From NCBI GenBank assembly GCA_964484185.1, contig CAZAEQ010000044.1, positions 1 to 32,448 of the forward strand: a stretch of 32,448 bases of DNA, written 5' to 3'. Below, in pieces: positions 24,209-32,390 of this stretch (its first letter is position 1; every line of letters starts with the position of its first letter). The notes below the pieces were generated by a model. The model made no database searches. It had not been told where the DNA came from and worked only from the letters and a program-made list of their open reading frames with translations. This DNA is from F1-120-MAGs238 sp964484185. Lineage in GTDB: Bacteria; Planctomycetota; Phycisphaerae; Phycisphaerales; UBA1924. The position numbers and the translations under genes were made by a program.

Positions 24209-25063
24209 ATGCTCACGCTCATTGATGTAAAGAAATCCTTTGGTGCTACTGTGGCGGTGGATGGGCTGTCGCTGCAGGTGCAAAAAGGGGAAGTCTTCGG
24301 GTTTTTAGGGCCAAACGGGGCGGGAAAGACTACGACGATCAGTATGGCGATGGGGCTATTGGCACCGGATGCAGGGACGGTGGAACTGGAAGGGATTGGC
24401 TCGCCGATGGTCGCGTTGAATCGGCAATACCTGGGCGTTGCGCCGCAGACGCTCGCGCTGTACGACGAATTGACGGCGGAAGAGAACCTGAAGTTCTTCG
24501 GACGGATCTATGGACTCGCGGCGGCGGTGCTCAAAGCTCGCGTGGACGCGACGCTGGAAATGGTGTCGCTGACCGAGCGTCGTAAGGATCGCGTGAAGAC
24601 ATTTTCGGGGGGCATGAAGCGAAGGCTGAACCTGGCGGCCGCGCTGTTGCATGAGCCAAAGCTGGTGATGCTCGATGAACCCACTGCGGGAGTCGACCCC
24701 CAGAGTCGCAACAACATATTAGAATTCGTGCGTGCGCTGAAAGACAAGGGGACGACGGTCATCTATACGACCCATTACATGGATGAAGCACAGAGATTGT
24801 GCGATCGAGTCGCGGTGATTGATCACGGGAAACTGCTGGCGATTGGAACCGTTGAAGAACTGATCGCAAAGTATGGCGGGGACAGCGTTGTGCGAGGGAC
24901 GAGGAAGAACGGGGAAGAGATGCAGGTGCAGACGACCAATCCGCTGGCGGAAATACAGAAGCTGCTGGCCGCCGGGGACATGCAGGAAGTGCGAATTGAG
25001 AGGCCTGACATGGAGGCAGTGTTTCTGACGCTGACTGGCCGCTCGTTGAGGGATAAAGCATGA
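24209..25063 (+). CDS. ABC transporter ATP-binding protein (NatA/CcmA type)
   Basis: ATPase subunit of an ABC-2 exporter. The 284-residue protein has Walker A GPNGAGKTT (34-42), Q-loop Q80, signature FSGGMKRRL (132-140), Walker B LVMLDEP (152-158) and the switch histidine H189. The C-terminal 60 residues after the ATPase core match the extension seen in exporters of the NatA/drug-resistance class. The stop overlaps the permease start (ATGA), so the two are translationally coupled. The substrate cannot be read from sequence. Confidence 0.95.
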   Translation: MLTLIDVKKSFGATVAVDGLSLQVQKGEVFGFLGPNGAGKTTTISMAMGLLAPDAGTVELEGIGSPMVALNRQYLGVAPQTLALYDELTAEENLKFFGRIYGLAAAVLKARVDATLEMVSLTERRKDRVKTFSGGMKRRLNLAAALLHEPKLVMLDEPTAGVDPQSRNNILEFVRALKDKGTTVIYTTHYMDEAQRLCDRVAVIDHGKLLAIGTVEELIAKYGGDSVVRGTRKNGEEMQVQTTNPLAEIQKLLAAGDMQEVRIERPDMEAVFLTLTGRSLRDKA

Positions 25064-26370
25064 AAAACCCCGGAGCGATTCTCGCGGTGATTCGAAAAGA
25101 TCTTGTGCTGCTGCTGCGGGACAAGATGAATTTATTTTTCACACTTGTGTTCCCGATCATGATTGGATTGTTGTTTGGGTCGATGTTTTCTACGGGCGGC
25201 CAGGAAATGCGGCTGAATGTCGCGGTTGTGGATCTGGATCATTCGAAATCGAGCGAGATGTTCGTCAAGAATCTCAAGGCGACAGAAGGGATCAGTGTTC
25301 AGGAAATTGAAGATGTGAATGAGGGCAGCGACCTGGTTCGACATGGCAAGAAGACAGCGGTGATTGTGCTGCCCAAGGGGTTTGGGTCTTCGACTACGGG
25401 CATGTTCAGTGGAAATCCGCCCAGGATCGAGGGGTTTGTCGATCCATCGCAGCAGGCGACACAGGGGCTGCTGGTGGGAAGGCTCACGGAGCTTGCGTTC
25501 CGCGGGTTGGTGGATCAATTTACCGATCCGGCGATGGCCAGGAACTTCACGCGTCAGACGCGCGAGAGTGTGTTGAAGGCGGAAGATCTGAATCCGCTGC
25601 AGAAGGCTGCACTGTCAACGTTGCTGAACTCAGTTGACAGTGTTTCAGATGCGAACAGTGGAGCCGCGGGCGCGGAGAGCAAGGACTCTGTCGCTGGCAG
25701 CTTTGTTCCGATCAAAATTGATCTTCAATCGGTTGCAACAGACAGAGACAAGAACTTCAAGGGGCTCAAGAGCTCGTTTCAGCTTTCGTTTCCAAGTGCG
25801 ATTTCGTGGGCGTTGCTGGGCGCGGTCAGTGCGTTTGCGGCCTCGTTTGTGGCAGAACGCACGCAAGGGACGTACATCCGCCTGGTGACCAGCCCACTTT
25901 CTCCATTCGCGGTGTTGATCGGCAAGTGTGGTGCATGCTTCATTACCTCAATCGCCGCGAGCGTGCTGTTGATTCTGGTGATGAGCTTTCGCGGGCTGCC
26001 TGGAAATGTGCCGCTGCTCGCGCTCGCCATCATCACAGCGTCGTTTGGTCTTACGGGGATCATGGCACTCATCGCGGTTCTTGTTCGCAGCGAAGAGGGG
26101 GCATCTGGAATGGCTCGCGGGGCGTTGATTATGCTGGCCATGATTGGGGGCGGGTCTATGCCGCTGGGGTTCATGCCGGCGTGGATGGTGCAGGCTAGTT
26201 CAATCTCGCCATTTAAATGGGCGATTTTCGCGGTGGAAGGTGCAGTCTGGCGTGGATTCACGATTCAGGAAATGATGATGCCGTGTGGCATATTGGTCGG
26301 AATCGGGGTTCTTACGTTTGGTGCGGCGTGGGTGATCTTCAGCCGCCAAGTGAGTGCCGGGCGGGCCTGA
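25060..26370 (+). CDS. ABC-2 type transporter permease
   Basis: A 436-residue inner-membrane permease that pairs with the ATPase encoded just upstream. It has one N-terminal transmembrane helix (about 24-42, with LLLRDKMNLFFTLVFPIMIG before and within it), a large extracytoplasmic region (about 43-240) and five or so helices in the C-terminal part (about 245-430). This is the ABC-2 (YhgE/NodJ/NatB-like) layout with a big periplasmic loop. Likely an exporter of a lipid, drug or ion; no substrate is assigned. Confidence 0.92.
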   Translation: MKNPGAILAVIRKDLVLLLRDKMNLFFTLVFPIMIGLLFGSMFSTGGQEMRLNVAVVDLDHSKSSEMFVKNLKATEGISVQEIEDVNEGSDLVRHGKKTAVIVLPKGFGSSTTGMFSGNPPRIEGFVDPSQQATQGLLVGRLTELAFRGLVDQFTDPAMARNFTRQTRESVLKAEDLNPLQKAALSTLLNSVDSVSDANSGAAGAESKDSVAGSFVPIKIDLQSVATDRDKNFKGLKSSFQLSFPSAISWALLGAVSAFAASFVAERTQGTYIRLVTSPLSPFAVLIGKCGACFITSIAASVLLILVMSFRGLPGNVPLLALAIITASFGLTGIMALIAVLVRSEEGASGMARGALIMLAMIGGGSMPLGFMPAWMVQASSISPFKWAIFAVEGAVWRGFTIQEMMMPCGILVGIGVLTFGAAWVIFSRQVSAGRA

Positions 26371-26389
26371 TTGAGATACGATCGGGCAT

Positions 26390-27055
26390 ATGCCACTGAC
26401 CCGCGATCAGATATGTATGCGTGCCGCCAAAGAACTGCGTGACGGCTTTATTGTCAACCTTGGTATCGGTATGCCGACGCTGGTGGCGAATTATGTGCCG
26501 CCGGGGATGGATGTTTGGCTGCAGTCTGAAAACGGGCTGCTTGGAATGGGACCGTTTCCGACCGATGATGCGGTGGATGCGGAGTTGATCAATGCGGGAA
26601 AGCAGACGATTACCGCGCGGCCAGGAGCGAGCTTTTTTTCGAGCGCGGAGTCTTTTGGCATGATCCGCGGCGGGCATATTGATTTGTGCATCCTGGGCGC
26701 GATGGAAGTTTCACAAGATGGAGACCTGGCGAACTGGATGGTGCCGGGAAAGATGGTGAAGGGCATGGGCGGCGCGATGGACCTGGTCGCGGGCGTGAAG
26801 CGCGTTGTTGTGACCATGGAGCACACTTCGAAGAATGGAACGAGCAAGATTGTGCCGGCATGTACATTGCCGCTGACAGGCAAGCGCTGTGTGGACATGG
26901 TGATTACCGAATTGTGTGTGCTTGAGATGGATCCAAACCGGCGGCGGTTTGTGCTGAAAGAGGTCGCGCCGGGTACGACAGTTGACGAAGTGAAGGCGAA
27001 GACTGCGGCACAGATTGTGATTGCTGACAATGTGGCGACGGTCGCAACTACCTAA
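26390..27055 (+). CDS. 3-oxoacid CoA-transferase beta subunit
   Basis: Beta subunit of a family I CoA-transferase (succinyl-CoA:3-oxoacid or acetoacetate type). The 221-residue protein shows NLGIGMPT (23-30), the catalytic glutamate E47 in QSENGLLGMGP (45-55), GGHIDLCILGAMEVS and WMVPGK, all standard for this subunit; length equals the family norm (about 215). Normally the alpha-subunit gene is adjacent; here the ABC permease lies upstream and a zinc-ribbon gene downstream. The alpha subunit must be elsewhere, or the protein works with another partner. The gap to the permease is 19 bases. Confidence 0.93.
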   Translation: MPLTRDQICMRAAKELRDGFIVNLGIGMPTLVANYVPPGMDVWLQSENGLLGMGPFPTDDAVDAELINAGKQTITARPGASFFSSAESFGMIRGGHIDLCILGAMEVSQDGDLANWMVPGKMVKGMGGAMDLVAGVKRVVVTMEHTSKNGTSKIVPACTLPLTGKRCVDMVITELCVLEMDPNRRRFVLKEVAPGTTVDEVKAKTAAQIVIADNVATVATT

Positions 27056-27090
27056 CCCATTGGCTAAACCATTGGCTAGGCCATTGATCA
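27052..27090 (+). repeat. Three-copy 12-bp repeat
   Basis: Three imperfect copies of a CCATTGGCTA-type unit with a 12-base period (ACCCATTGGCTA, AACCATTGGCTA, GGCCATTGATCA), between the CoA-transferase stop and the ribosome-binding site of the zinc-ribbon gene. Confidence 0.75.
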
Positions 27091-27103
27091 AAAGGGGCGT
27101 CAG

Positions 27104-27508
27104 ATGGCATTTACGAGTCAGAATTCACATGGAAGGCTTACGTGCCCCAAGGATCAGGGACAGATGCTGCACGCCGATGCTGGGGGCATTTGGGTCGAGC
27201 GATGCGATTGCTGCGGAGGAGTCTGGCTTGATTGTGGCGAACTGGATCGACTCCTGAAAAACAAGACAGCGGTCAAGGAAGTGGATACCGGCTCTGCGCT
27301 CACACTTCGGCGATTTTCGCTTTCAGCTGTTGGCACTCGTAAGTGTCCGCGCGATGGTTCGGTTCTTACGACCTTGCGGCATCCAGAACAGGGACATATT
27401 GAGATTGATCGGTGTCCTTCGTGTCTTGGCGTATTCCTGGATGCGGGCGAACTCAAAGATCTCGCCGATTTCACGCTCAGTGAACGCATGCGTGCGCTGA
27501 TTGGATAG
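27104..27508 (+). CDS. Double TFIIB-type zinc-ribbon protein
   Basis: A 134-residue protein of two zf-TFIIB modules. Module 1 (about 11-52) has CPKD, then CDCCGGVWLDCGELDRL (34-50). Module 2 (about 79-120) has CPRD, then CPSCLGVFLDAGELKDL (104-120). The pattern CPxD...CxxCxGVxLDxGEL is characteristic of this family of small bacterial zinc-binding proteins of unknown role. In both modules the second cysteine of the first knuckle is replaced by Asp, which is common in the family. The gene ends inside the region just before the dipeptidase start and is probably cotranscribed with it. Confidence 0.88.
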   Translation: MAFTSQNSHGRLTCPKDQGQMLHADAGGIWVERCDCCGGVWLDCGELDRLLKNKTAVKEVDTGSALTLRRFSLSAVGTRKCPRDGSVLTTLRHPEQGHIEIDRCPSCLGVFLDAGELKDLADFTLSERMRALIG

Positions 27509-27527
27509 GCCTGCCATGAGGTGGCCA

Positions 27528-28532
27528 ATGAAGTGGTTTGATACACATCTTGATCTGGCGTGCATTGCACTTTGTGGGCGTGACATGCGGGCGGTTGATC
27601 CCGCTGCGGCTGGCGGGGCAGATGCGCCGGGCGGAATCACTTTTCCTTCGCTCAAGGCTGGAAATGTTCAAGCTTGTCTTGGGACGATCTTTATCGAGCC
27701 GGATGGTGCTCCGCCGGTGATTGCCTATTCAAGTGGTGATTCCGGTTCTGCCAATCGAGCAGCGCTGGCGCAGCTCGATCTCTATCACCGCTGGCGAGAT
27801 CATGGACTGATTCGATTGATGAACGCGCCTGAGGTCGGACGAACCGACTCCCCTCTTCTGGGAATATTGGTTGAGGGAGCGGATGGCATTGTCTCGCCCG
27901 ATGACCTTGCCTGGTGGGTGGAGCGCGGCGTTGTGGCCATTGGACTGGCATGGGCGAAGCAAACGCGCTATGCAGGCGGCAACACCACGCAGAACGGTCT
28001 CACAGACCTGGGGCGGCACATGGTGAAGGAGATGGATCGACTGAAGGTCGTCCACGATGCTTCGCATCTCTCAGATGCTTCGTTGTCGGAGCTCTTTTCG
28101 CTGACCGACAAACCCGTTATTGCGAGTCATTCTAATTGTCGAGCGATCGTCGATCTTCCAAGCGAAGAACCTCGGCAGCGGCATCTGACCGATTCGGCAA
28201 TTCGCGAAATCGCCCGCCGCGGCGGCGTCATTGGCGTCAATCTCTTTAGCATGTTCATTATTCCGGGCGGCAAAAAGGACCGCCGAGCGACGATTGATGA
28301 ATGGTGTGAGCATGTCGATCACATCTGTGACATTGTCGGAGATCACAAGCACGTTGGACTTGGTTCAGATGCGGATGGCGGTTTTTCGTGCTTGAAGCAG
28401 CCCGAGGGGATCAATTGCCCGGCAGATTACAAGCACCTGCTCGAAAGACTTGCGCGACGTGGATGGAAGCAGCCTGAACTCGAAGCCTTGGCGTGGAATA
28501 ACTGGGCGAACTTCTGGAAAGTGACCAGCTGA
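27528..28532 (+). CDS. Membrane dipeptidase family protein (peptidase M19)
   Basis: Zinc-dependent dipeptidase of the renal dipeptidase family, an amidohydrolase-type TIM barrel. The 334-residue protein shows the metal-binding landmarks in order: DTHLDLA (H7 and D9), the bridging glutamate in ILVEGADGI, HDASHLSD, SHSNCRA and GLGSDADGG. No signal peptide is visible, so it is probably cytoplasmic. The ATG at 27528 has GAGG 6 bases upstream; starts at 27501 or 27516 are possible but overlap the zinc-ribbon gene or lack a good site. Likely cleaves dipeptides, possibly with a D-residue, as in the family. Confidence 0.9.
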   Translation: MKWFDTHLDLACIALCGRDMRAVDPAAAGGADAPGGITFPSLKAGNVQACLGTIFIEPDGAPPVIAYSSGDSGSANRAALAQLDLYHRWRDHGLIRLMNAPEVGRTDSPLLGILVEGADGIVSPDDLAWWVERGVVAIGLAWAKQTRYAGGNTTQNGLTDLGRHMVKEMDRLKVVHDASHLSDASLSELFSLTDKPVIASHSNCRAIVDLPSEEPRQRHLTDSAIREIARRGGVIGVNLFSMFIIPGGKKDRRATIDEWCEHVDHICDIVGDHKHVGLGSDADGGFSCLKQPEGINCPADYKHLLERLARRGWKQPELEALAWNNWANFWKVTS

Positions 28533-28543
28533 AAAAGCAAGCG

Positions 28544-28569
28544 ACCCTGACCACTCCTCTGGTCAGGGT
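28544..28569. terminator. Hairpin between convergent dipeptidase and B12-like genes
   Basis: Perfect 10-bp stem ACCCTGACCA (28544-28553) with TGGTCAGGGT (28560-28569), 6-base loop. On the minus strand a T-run (complement of AAAAA at 28532-28536) follows after seven bases; on the plus strand only TACTC follows. Probably a shared terminator. Confidence 0.65.
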
Positions 28570-28601
28570 TACTCGCGAGGTGATTAGCTGATTACGCGGC
28601 G

Positions 28602-29363
28602 TTATGCAGCGCGATTCTTGAGCTTTGCTGGCGCTGTGATTTTGGTGGTGGTTGCGGTGACTTTGGTGGGCTTGATTTTCCCAACGGTGCGTTGTTCTGG
28701 GATGGCGCGAACTTCTTCGCCCGCCGCGAGCATTTCCACCAGGTCGAGCGGATCAGTTGCCCAGAGGTCGGCGCCGATTTCTTCAGCGAGACCGCTGGCG
28801 CGATTAAAGACGCCGCCACCGACGACAATTTGTGTGCCGCCCGCTGCGCCGATTTCGCGGAGATTATCAATAACATGGCGCACGCCGGGGAGATCGCTTG
28901 CTGCTGAGCAGAACATCAGAAGCACATCAGGCTTTGATTCCTGGACATGCGATAGGATTTCATCGGGCGAGACGCCGCCGCCCATGAAACGCACCCGGTA
29001 GCCTGAGTCTTCAAGAAGATCGACTGCCATCTGGGCGCCCAGTTCTTCTGACTCGCTGGTCCCGCATGCGGCGAGAACAGTGCGTCCGCTCGTGCCATTT
29101 GAGAGATTGAGCGAAACGGATGCCTGATCAATCAGCGTTCGAAGGAGTCGAGTTGAGAGGTGATAGCTCATGCTTGTGAGCTGGTCAGCACGCCAGAGCT
29201 TCTCAATTGATTCGTATGTTGGCCAGAACAGGTCGGTCATGATGACGCGAGGGTTTACCCCCTGTTCGCGGCATTCATTGAGAATGCCACGGGCTGCGGG
29301 GCGATCGCCAGTGACGAGTGATTCAAAGAAGCGTTCCTGAATGATCTGCTGGAGAGTTGCCAT
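28602..29363 (-). CDS. B12-binding-domain-like protein lacking the His ligand motif
   Basis: A 253-residue protein with the two-part fold of cobalamin-binding modules: an N-terminal helical cap (about 5-85) and a Rossmann-like domain (about 93-218). The cap has the tryptophan of the sensor-type W-x9-EH motif, but the glutamate is tyrosine (W57, Y67, H68). In the Rossmann part the usual DxHxxG reads E104-S-E106-E-L-G109, so the axial histidine is absent; the later VVGGG (180-184) is kept. It may not bind B12 through His, or at all. There is no DNA-binding domain. A Lys/Thr/Ala-rich tail ends the protein. The ATG at 29363 is preferred over a TTG at 29378. The role is unknown, possibly regulatory. 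Confidence 0.78.
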   Translation of the reverse strand: MATLQQIIQERFFESLVTGDRPAARGILNECREQGVNPRVIMTDLFWPTYESIEKLWRADQLTSMSYHLSTRLLRTLIDQASVSLNLSNGTSGRTVLAACGTSESEELGAQMAVDLLEDSGYRVRFMGGGVSPDEILSHVQESKPDVLLMFCSAASDLPGVRHVIDNLREIGAAGGTQIVVGGGVFNRASGLAEEIGADLWATDPLDLVEMLAAGEEVRAIPEQRTVGKIKPTKVTATTTKITAPAKLKNRAA

Positions 29364-30102
29364 TGAATGAGGCTCCAAAGTCTGAGAGTTACTTGCAGCG
29401 AAATGCTCCGCGTCTCGCTAGCCTGGATTTCGAATAGGTCTTGCGGGTCCACCACAAGCTCACCAAGATTTCGGTCTCTCCTCCGCCGCTGATATTCCTC
29501 GTCGGGCGGCGGAAGCGGGACTGATCCCTTGGTGGTACTGCTATCGGAGTCGACCCTGTTGATTGCAAGAAAGCAAGGGAGGGGTGCAGACGATAGAGCA
29601 AATTTGCTTATAGTCCTATAAGTAGTGCGCATTATTTGCTCAAAGTACAAAGTTATAGGACCTTAAGCCTCGCCAGGTATGATGTTATTGGACGTTAGTC
29701 ATGTTAGGACCTATAATAACGTCGATTTCACACCGAAGTCCTATAACAACTCGCCTCAGTTTTCAGCGCGACTCTCCCCGGTGAAGGGGTGTTCATCCCC
29801 TATTGGGAGGGGAAATCATTGCGAAAGCTCGCCCTTGAAGGCGGGAAGATTCCCTGAAGAATCGATGAGAATTGCGCGTGCAGGGACAACTGCCTCAATT
29901 AAGCAAGCCCAGTTCGGGGTATTCATTTCTATAACACTGTTAGTTTCATTCTGAGTAATAAAGCGCTGTTGTTCTACTAAGCGCTGCTCAATCCTTCAAT
30001 ATCCTGGAATTTCGGACAACACACATCGAGTGTCTCAGTCTCTCAATCTGCCGCCTCAAACGCCCTCAGGAACTGGCCAAGTTGTCAAGAGTCTGACTTC
30101 GC
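29364..30102. other. AT-richer spacer with palindromes, no gene
   Basis: About 740 bases between the divergent B12-like gene and the zinc-ribbon membrane gene. It contains a perfect 12-bp palindrome AGCAAATTTGCT (29597-29608), CTTATAG-TC-CTATAAG (29607-29622), GTCCTATAA-type motifs to 29746, an inverted repeat GACGTTA (29691-29697) and TAACGTC (29717-29723), and short G/C-rich hairpins at about 29780-29850 (AGGGG...CCCCT...AGGGG). Frames open on the minus strand (29255-29650) would overlap the B12-like gene and match nothing I know. Part of it is presumably promoter and leader for the two genes. Confidence 0.6.
29607..29746. repeat. Cluster of GTCCTATAA motifs
   Basis: GTCCTATAA at 29613-29621 (plus, inside a perfect palindrome), 29653-29661 (minus) and 29738-29746 (plus), and a related quasi-palindrome TTAGGACCTATAA at 29704-29716. 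Both orientations and irregular spacing look more like binding sites than a simple tandem repeat. Confidence 0.75.
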
Positions 30103-30537
30103 ATGACATCCCGTCGAAATTCGCTCAAAATACACCTGATCAGGTGGGTGATCGCAGCCGCGGTTCTGGCCGCGGCGATTGCTGCTACCGGTGCGTTTCG
30201 CGCTGGAATCGGGTGGGGCGGCAGACAGATGCTCTCGCTGTGTCACGGCGGCGTGTTTTATGTCGAAACCCCCAAGCCAGACCTGCACATTGGTCTCTAT
30301 CTGCGGCGTGAAGAGGTATACCTCGACTGGAAATTCGAAGCAGGAAATGTGCCCGGGCTCTCAAAGTACGTGTTTGTTCCTCTCTGGCCACTCGCACTCG
30401 TGCCATTGGTCGCCGCGGGGGTAGCGTGCGTGCGGGAACGCATGCATCGAAGTTGGCAATGTCAAACGTGTCGCTATGACTTGCGGGGCATTGCCGCATC
30501 GACATGCCCTGAATGTGGGGCTGTGCAGAAGGTTTGA
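30103..30537 (+). CDS. Small membrane protein with C-terminal zinc ribbon
   Basis: A 144-residue protein with two likely transmembrane helices (about 14-31 and 89-110) that flank a domain of about 55 residues. It ends in a putative zinc ribbon: C120-QT-C123 followed by RYDLRG and C135-PE-C138. The motif CxxCxYDLRG....CPECG is found at the end of many planctomycete membrane proteins of unknown role. The ribbon should face the cytoplasm if the N-terminus is inside. No clear ribosome-binding site precedes the ATG. It converges on the dehydrogenase gene with 18 bases between the stops. Confidence 0.75.
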   Translation: MTSRRNSLKIHLIRWVIAAAVLAAAIAATGAFRAGIGWGGRQMLSLCHGGVFYVETPKPDLHIGLYLRREEVYLDWKFEAGNVPGLSKYVFVPLWPLALVPLVAAGVACVRERMHRSWQCQTCRYDLRGIAASTCPECGAVQKV

Positions 30538-30555
30538 GAACAGCGTGGTTTCGCG

Positions 30556-31503
30556 TCAGAGCGAGCGGGCTTCAAACTCTGGTTCATCACCTGAAAGTAC
30601 ACGCCAGACATCTCGAACGACCCAGCTCATTTCTCTCTGGGCACTGACAGTGCAGGATGCAAGGTGTGGCAGCAAGCGGGCATTGGGCATTCCCAGTAAC
30701 GGGTTGGTCGAAGTGATCGGTTCCGGCTCGTGTACATCCAGAATGCCGCGTGCCTGCGGGTGTTCGGATAAGAACTTTGCAAGTGCAACAGCATCGACGA
30801 CCATACCGCGCGAGGTATTGATAAAGGTTACATCGTTCTTCATGCGACTGAACGCGAACGAATCAAAAATCTGGCGATTGTCATCGCGACCATCAACGTG
30901 CACGCTGATCACATCTGCTTGCGCCAACAGCTCCTCGCGAATAACAGGGCGGGCGGCCGATCGCCAGTCTGGCGGCACACTTAACAGGTCGTGGTAAAGC
31001 ACATGGCCACCCATCGACGAAAGGGCACGCGCTACTCGACGCCCGATTCTTCCGAATCCGTAGATTCCAAACGTTAATTCCGAAATCTGCCGCTGGCCGA
31101 CATAGGTGCGGCGCAGTGTGTTCCATTCCTGTGGGGAGACGGCCGCTTGAAGATCAATTCGAGGTCGAACGGCATCGCACACAAGGCTGATCACATACTC
31201 AGTGACCGCCTGCACATTCGCTTCTGGCGTGTACACCACGCGGATTCCGCGTCGCTCGCACTCAGGGATATCGATGTTGTCCAGCCCAACGCCGCCGCGA
31301 GCAACGACTTTGACATTTGGGCACTTGTCAAGCAATTCCGCGTTCACGATGGTGTAGGTACGGACAACCAATCCTTGTGCCCGCGGCAGCAGGTCCTTCG
31401 CGGCAGCATCGGTCACAGCAACTTGCACAAGCTCACATCGCTGCGCGAGCCACTGGGCACATTCTGGATCGAGATGCTCGGTTTGCAGTACAAGCGGCTT
31501 CAT
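30556..31503 (-). CDS. D-isomer-specific 2-hydroxyacid dehydrogenase (phosphoglycerate dehydrogenase-like)
   Basis: NAD-dependent dehydrogenase of the D-2-hydroxyacid family. The 315-residue protein has VVARGGVGLDNIDI, the nucleotide-binding GIYGFGRIGRRVA near residue 145, and the catalytic Arg in NTSRGMVVD, Glu in LDVHEPEP and His in LLPHLASCT. It lacks the C-terminal ACT or ASB domains of long PGDHs, so it could be a short SerA, a glyoxylate/hydroxypyruvate reductase or a related enzyme. Its ATG overlaps the stop of the upstream GlmU-like gene (ATGA), which indicates a coupled operon. Confidence 0.92.
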   Translation of the reverse strand: MKPLVLQTEHLDPECAQWLAQRCELVQVAVTDAAAKDLLPRAQGLVVRTYTIVNAELLDKCPNVKVVARGGVGLDNIDIPECERRGIRVVYTPEANVQAVTEYVISLVCDAVRPRIDLQAAVSPQEWNTLRRTYVGQRQISELTFGIYGFGRIGRRVARALSSMGGHVLYHDLLSVPPDWRSAARPVIREELLAQADVISVHVDGRDDNRQIFDSFAFSRMKNDVTFINTSRGMVVDAVALAKFLSEHPQARGILDVHEPEPITSTNPLLGMPNARLLPHLASCTVSAQREMSWVVRDVWRVLSGDEPEFEARSL

Positions 31504-32390
31504 GAGCGACCACCGCAGAAATCCCCGTGTCGTTTCTTCAGCAGTTCCCGGTACTCCGGCGTCGGGGAAATCTTCCGCCGTGACATCGCTGCAGTGGCAA
31601 CCTCAAAAAACTTGTCGAAGCGATAGAGCTTGAGCCCCGCATCGGTCGCCCAGGTAAACGCCGCAACGGTGCCTGAAACCGCCGCGGTTTGCGCAAACAT
31701 TGACCCCATGTGCATCACGGCCCCGGTCATGATTTTCGTGCAAATTGCAGATTTCACATGATCACCAATGGTTGCGCCCAGGAATGTTTCGGCCGTGCGT
31801 TCGTTGGACGAGTCCGGGGTGGCTCGACAGATGACTTCGCCGTATGTATTAAGTAGATTGGAGTTGGTTGTGCCTGCCCCGAGGTTCACCCATTCACCGA
31901 GCCATGAATCTCCAAGATGGCCATCATGCCCCTTGTTTGAAAATCCCTGGATAATTGTGCCGCCAATTTCGCCGGCGACTTTGCAGTGCGGTCCGATTGC
32001 GGTGTTGGCCTTGATGAGAGACTTGTCAAGCACATGCGAATCGCGACCGATGTAGCAAGGCCCGATGAGCACCGAGCCGGGTCGAACTGTGGCTCGATCG
32101 TCGATCACAATGGGTCCGCCCTCGAGATCAAAGGTAACGCCTGGATATATTTTTGCTGACCCCATGATGTGCAAGGGGTGTGAGCCAAAAGCGATGGTCC
32201 CCAGCGGTGGAGAGCTCTGGGCGATCCTTCTTGCCAGCAGTTCGAGATCAGTCGTAATGCATTTGTCGCGAACCCGCCTCCAATGCCAGGGTCGCGTCAT
32301 CAGTGACACATCGATTGTGCGGCTGAACTTAAATGTTCCGTCCTTGATATAAGTCTGCGCACTTGCACGATCTAACACCGCGTCGATCAT
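31500..32390 (-). CDS. GlmU-like left-handed beta-helix protein without a nucleotidyltransferase domain
   Basis: A 296-residue protein whose central part is a hexapeptide beta-helix (IVIDDRATVRPGSVLIGPC, IGRDSHVLDKSLIKANTAIG). It then shows IIQGFSNKGHDGHLGDSWLG and EWVNLGAGTTNSNLLNTYGE, which match the C-terminal half of the alternative GlmU-like family (UDP-GlcNAc diphosphorylase / GlcN-1-P acetyltransferase) found in Bacteroidetes and planctomycetes. That family is about 400 residues with an N-terminal nucleotidyltransferase domain. Here an in-frame stop lies 13 codons before the ATG, so the first domain is absent, split off, or lost by a frameshift beyond the window edge. Probable sugar acyltransferase-like role. 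Confidence 0.75.
   Translation of the reverse strand: MIDAVLDRASAQTYIKDGTFKFSRTIDVSLMTRPWHWRRVRDKCITTDLELLARRIAQSSPPLGTIAFGSHPLHIMGSAKIYPGVTFDLEGGPIVIDDRATVRPGSVLIGPCYIGRDSHVLDKSLIKANTAIGPHCKVAGEIGGTIIQGFSNKGHDGHLGDSWLGEWVNLGAGTTNSNLLNTYGEVICRATPDSSNERTAETFLGATIGDHVKSAICTKIMTGAVMHMGSMFAQTAAVSGTVAAFTWATDAGLKLYRFDKFFEVATAAMSRRKISPTPEYRELLKKRHGDFCGGRS

Noticed and set aside
29255..29650. Minus-strand frame as a small gene upstream of the B12-like gene
   Set aside because: It overlaps the first 109 bases of the B12-like gene in another frame, has no ribosome-binding site that I can see, and resembles no family.
29379..29650. Cobalamin riboswitch in the leader of the B12-like gene
   Set aside because: I looked for a B12-box-like stretch (AGCCAGGAGACC type) on the minus strand and found none.
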